Part shown: positions 62,512-64,000 of the stretch, one piece after another
Position numbering within the stretch: position 1 is the first letter of the stretch
Layout: the number at the start of each line of letters is the position of its first letter
Assembly (NCBI RefSeq): GCF_006442315.1
Contig: NZ_VFVY01000015.1
Location: forward strand, 116,181 to 180,180
DNA from: Mesorhizobium sp. B2-3-4
Lineage (GTDB): Bacteria; Pseudomonadota; Alphaproteobacteria; Rhizobiales; Rhizobiaceae
DNA length: 64,000 nt
Direction: 5' to 3'
Notes under the pieces: generated by a model
Databases searched by the model: none
Told to the model about the DNA's origin: nothing
The model's input: only the letters and a program-made list of their open reading frames with translations
Position numbers and translations under genes: made by a program

Positions 62512-62852
62512 GGAGATGCTCCCGTCGGTTTGACCGCGACCCTCGCGGCCTTCATGGCGACGAGAGCCCACTGGCGGGACGGTCCGACACCCGTAGCGAA
62601 GCGGAGGGCCGGAGCGCAGCGGAGGATGGCGGCGGCCGGCTATTTTGCCTCGCGATGGAAAGGCGTCGCGCCCAATCGCTGCCATTCGCGAGCAGTCGTG
62701 CGCCGCCGGAAAATAGTCGGCCGCCGCCATTGCCTGGCCGGCCAGTTCGTGGGCCCGATCGCCCTCTTGAAGGCCGGGTCGCGGTTCTCTGCCGGCGGGT
62801 CACGCATCCATGCGGTGCACCGGCACCGTGCGCCGGGCGTTTCCCTCACGGC
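62512..62852. other. Spacer with a 105-base imperfect palindrome
   Basis: No gene is supported. At 62626-62646 and 62710-62730 lie 21-base arms that pair with a single mismatch; each contains GGCGGCGGCCG. Within the loop, CTCGCGATGG (62649-62658) pairs with CCATTCGCGAG (62682-62692) with one bulge. This is the longest inverted repeat in the window. Confidence 0.65.
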
Positions 62853-63893
62853 TCATGCCGCCTGTGTCAGATAGCGGATGCGATCTTTGCGCATGAGCTG
62901 GTCCGCAATCGAGGCCCGGAAGGCGGCAAGTCCGAAATGGCGGAGGTCTTCGTTGAAGTCCTCCGTCTCCGGCGACAGCACGATCGCCTCGATTCCGGCG
63001 TCCGTCGCGCGCTCGAGCAGGCTGTCTCGGGCACCGTCACCGGCCGGATCGTTGTCGCGGATGACATAGAGCCGCCGCAGGTTCGGAGGGAACAGGATGG
63101 CGGCAAGATGGGCGGCCGAGAGTGCCGCCGCCATCGCCATGTCGGGCAAGGCGCATCTGAGCGATAGCGTCGTCTCGATGCCTTCGCCTGCCGCCATGAC
63201 GCTGCCGGGTTGGCCGAAGCGGACGGCGTGACCGAGAAGGTCACCCATTGCCCGACGCGGTGTGTCGACGAGTGCCTTACCGGAGCCGTCCGGTGCGAGC
63301 CAGGTGCGGTGCGCGCCGGTCAGATGTCCGTCGAGGTTGGTGACGGAGGCGATCATGGCCGGCCAGGTCTCGGTCGGTCCATTATCGTCCGGCCGATAGT
63401 AGCAGCGCGGATGAAAGCGAAGCGATCCGGTTCCGTGCAAAGTCGTAATGGCGCGCCCGCGCAGATACGTTTGCGCCAGCGTGCCGATGATTGGCTTCGA
63501 CATGGCGACAAGCCGCCGTGACGCTTCCGTCGATCCGGTCGGCGCCGGGACGCGTGTTCCCTCCTGGCGGGGCTCTGCCTCGGTATGAGGCATGGCGAGA
63601 AAGCTCCGTGCTTCATCGGCGACGTCCTTGAAGTCGACCAGACGGAGGGATTCACGGATGACGTCGATCAGGTCGCCGTGCTCGCCCGTCGCGGCGTCGG
63701 TCCACTTGCCGGGTGGCCCCTTTGGGGAATCCCTGAGCCGGACAAACATGGAGCGGCCCGTTGCGTTGCGGACATCGCCGACCGTCCAATAATTGCCCTG
63801 GCGACGGCCATTGGACAGATACTGGCGGCACACCGCCTCGGCATGTTCGCCGAGACGATGTGCCAGTTCGGATGCATCGCGACGCGGCATCAT
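62853..63893 (-). CDS. Toprim-domain (primase-like) protein
   Basis: A 346-residue protein with an N-terminal DUF7146-type region (GNYWTVGDVRNATGRSMFVR, GKWTDAATGEHGDLIDVIRE) and a C-terminal Toprim fold: VMAAGEGIETTLSLR with the catalytic glutamate and LYVIRDNDPAGDGARDSLLE with the DxD motif. It may act in plasmid or ICE DNA processing or as a primase. Its ATG overlaps the stop of the upstream partial gene. It precedes the DUF2493 gene by 341 bases containing the long palindrome. Confidence 0.9.
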   Translation of the reverse strand: MMPRRDASELAHRLGEHAEAVCRQYLSNGRRQGNYWTVGDVRNATGRSMFVRLRDSPKGPPGKWTDAATGEHGDLIDVIRESLRLVDFKDVADEARSFLAMPHTEAEPRQEGTRVPAPTGSTEASRRLVAMSKPIIGTLAQTYLRGRAITTLHGTGSLRFHPRCYYRPDDNGPTETWPAMIASVTNLDGHLTGAHRTWLAPDGSGKALVDTPRRAMGDLLGHAVRFGQPGSVMAAGEGIETTLSLRCALPDMAMAAALSAAHLAAILFPPNLRRLYVIRDNDPAGDGARDSLLERATDAGIEAIVLSPETEDFNEDLRHFGLAAFRASIADQLMRKDRIRYLTQAA

Positions 63894-64000
63894 GCAGCCT
63901 CCCGCTCACTGACCCGCTCGATCGGGAAGCGGTCGAGCACGCGCTCCAGCACGGCGAGCCCGTTGGCGTCGATCGGCACGAACATCCTGAGCTTCCACGA
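63890..64000 (-). CDS. C-terminal end of a probable strawberry-notch-type helicase/methylase
   Basis: Only the last 36 residues are in the window (LRMFVPIDANGLAVLERVLD, ending in the overlap with the Toprim gene). A giant protein combining a methyltransferase domain and a strawberry-notch-type helicase usually precedes the Toprim gene in this ICE backbone, and its C-terminus resembles this sequence. The identification depends on synteny and a short match. Confidence 0.5.
   Translation of the reverse strand, partial: SWKLRMFVPIDANGLAVLERVLDRFPIERVSEREAA

Noticed and set aside
1..64000. CRISPR arrays, tRNA or rRNA genes
   Set aside because: No regularly spaced repeat-spacer pattern, tRNA cloverleaf or rRNA-like sequence was seen on either strand by eye; a tRNA scan would be decisive.

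Overview
This GC-rich window looks like an alphaproteobacterium, most likely a Rhizobiales (Hyphomicrobiales) relative. The clues are an arginase/ornithine cyclodeaminase pair of the type found in Agrobacterium/Rhizobium catabolic islands, the trbK-alt/DUF2274 form of the Trb secretion operon, and the RepA-DUF2840-TraF-DUF736-relaxase block common on rhizobial conjugative elements. It reads as part of an integrative and conjugative element or conjugative plasmid loaded with cargo. Both window edges cut genes. I saw no rRNA, tRNA or CRISPR array.

Layout. 0-3 kb: tail of an M20-type hydrolase, a frameshifted Lrp/AsnC regulator, then arginase and ornithine cyclodeaminase (arginine -> ornithine + urea -> proline + ammonia). 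3.3-5.5 kb: a large serine recombinase with a small upstream ORF and a perfect dyad in front of it. 5.8-10.6 kb: a LysR regulator with a T-N11-A palindrome, divergent from a polar-amino-acid-type ABC transporter (two permeases and a binding protein, no ATPase) and a CapA-like protein. 10.7-12.1 kb: three XRE-type regulators.

12.3-28.7 kb is a defence island: a PD-(D/E)XK restriction-like enzyme facing a C5-cytosine methyltransferase and Vsr endonuclease; a DruH-DruE pair (Druantia type III); then an SMC/RloC-like ATPase with a CPFC zinc-hook motif, a HEPN RX4H protein, and another helical protein. 29-34.8 kb is a small cluster of unknown chemistry: an unrecognised 478-residue protein, an MFS exporter, AraC and LysR regulators and a methyltransferase-like enzyme.

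34.9-64 kb is mostly the conjugation and replication backbone on the minus strand: helicase/methylase tail, Toprim protein, DUF2493, HEPN-like protein, DUF736, DUF2285-type regulator, AlpA-like HTH, RepA, DUF2840, TraF, DUF736, transglycosylase, relaxase, TraG, RHH protein, then trbB-C-D-E-J-K-L-F-G-I and DUF2274. The TraG/RHH-to-trbB junction is split by two plus-strand genes carrying HDR(x4)D phospholipase-D-like motifs, a candidate undescribed cargo system.

The noncoding sequence is unusually structured: three 105-111-bp imperfect palindromes in the 59-63 kb region, a perfect 12-bp-stem hairpin near the DUF2285 regulator, three iteron-like repeats inside repA, and dyads upstream of the relaxase that may mark oriT. 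All assignments come from reading the sequence by eye; no database search was run.
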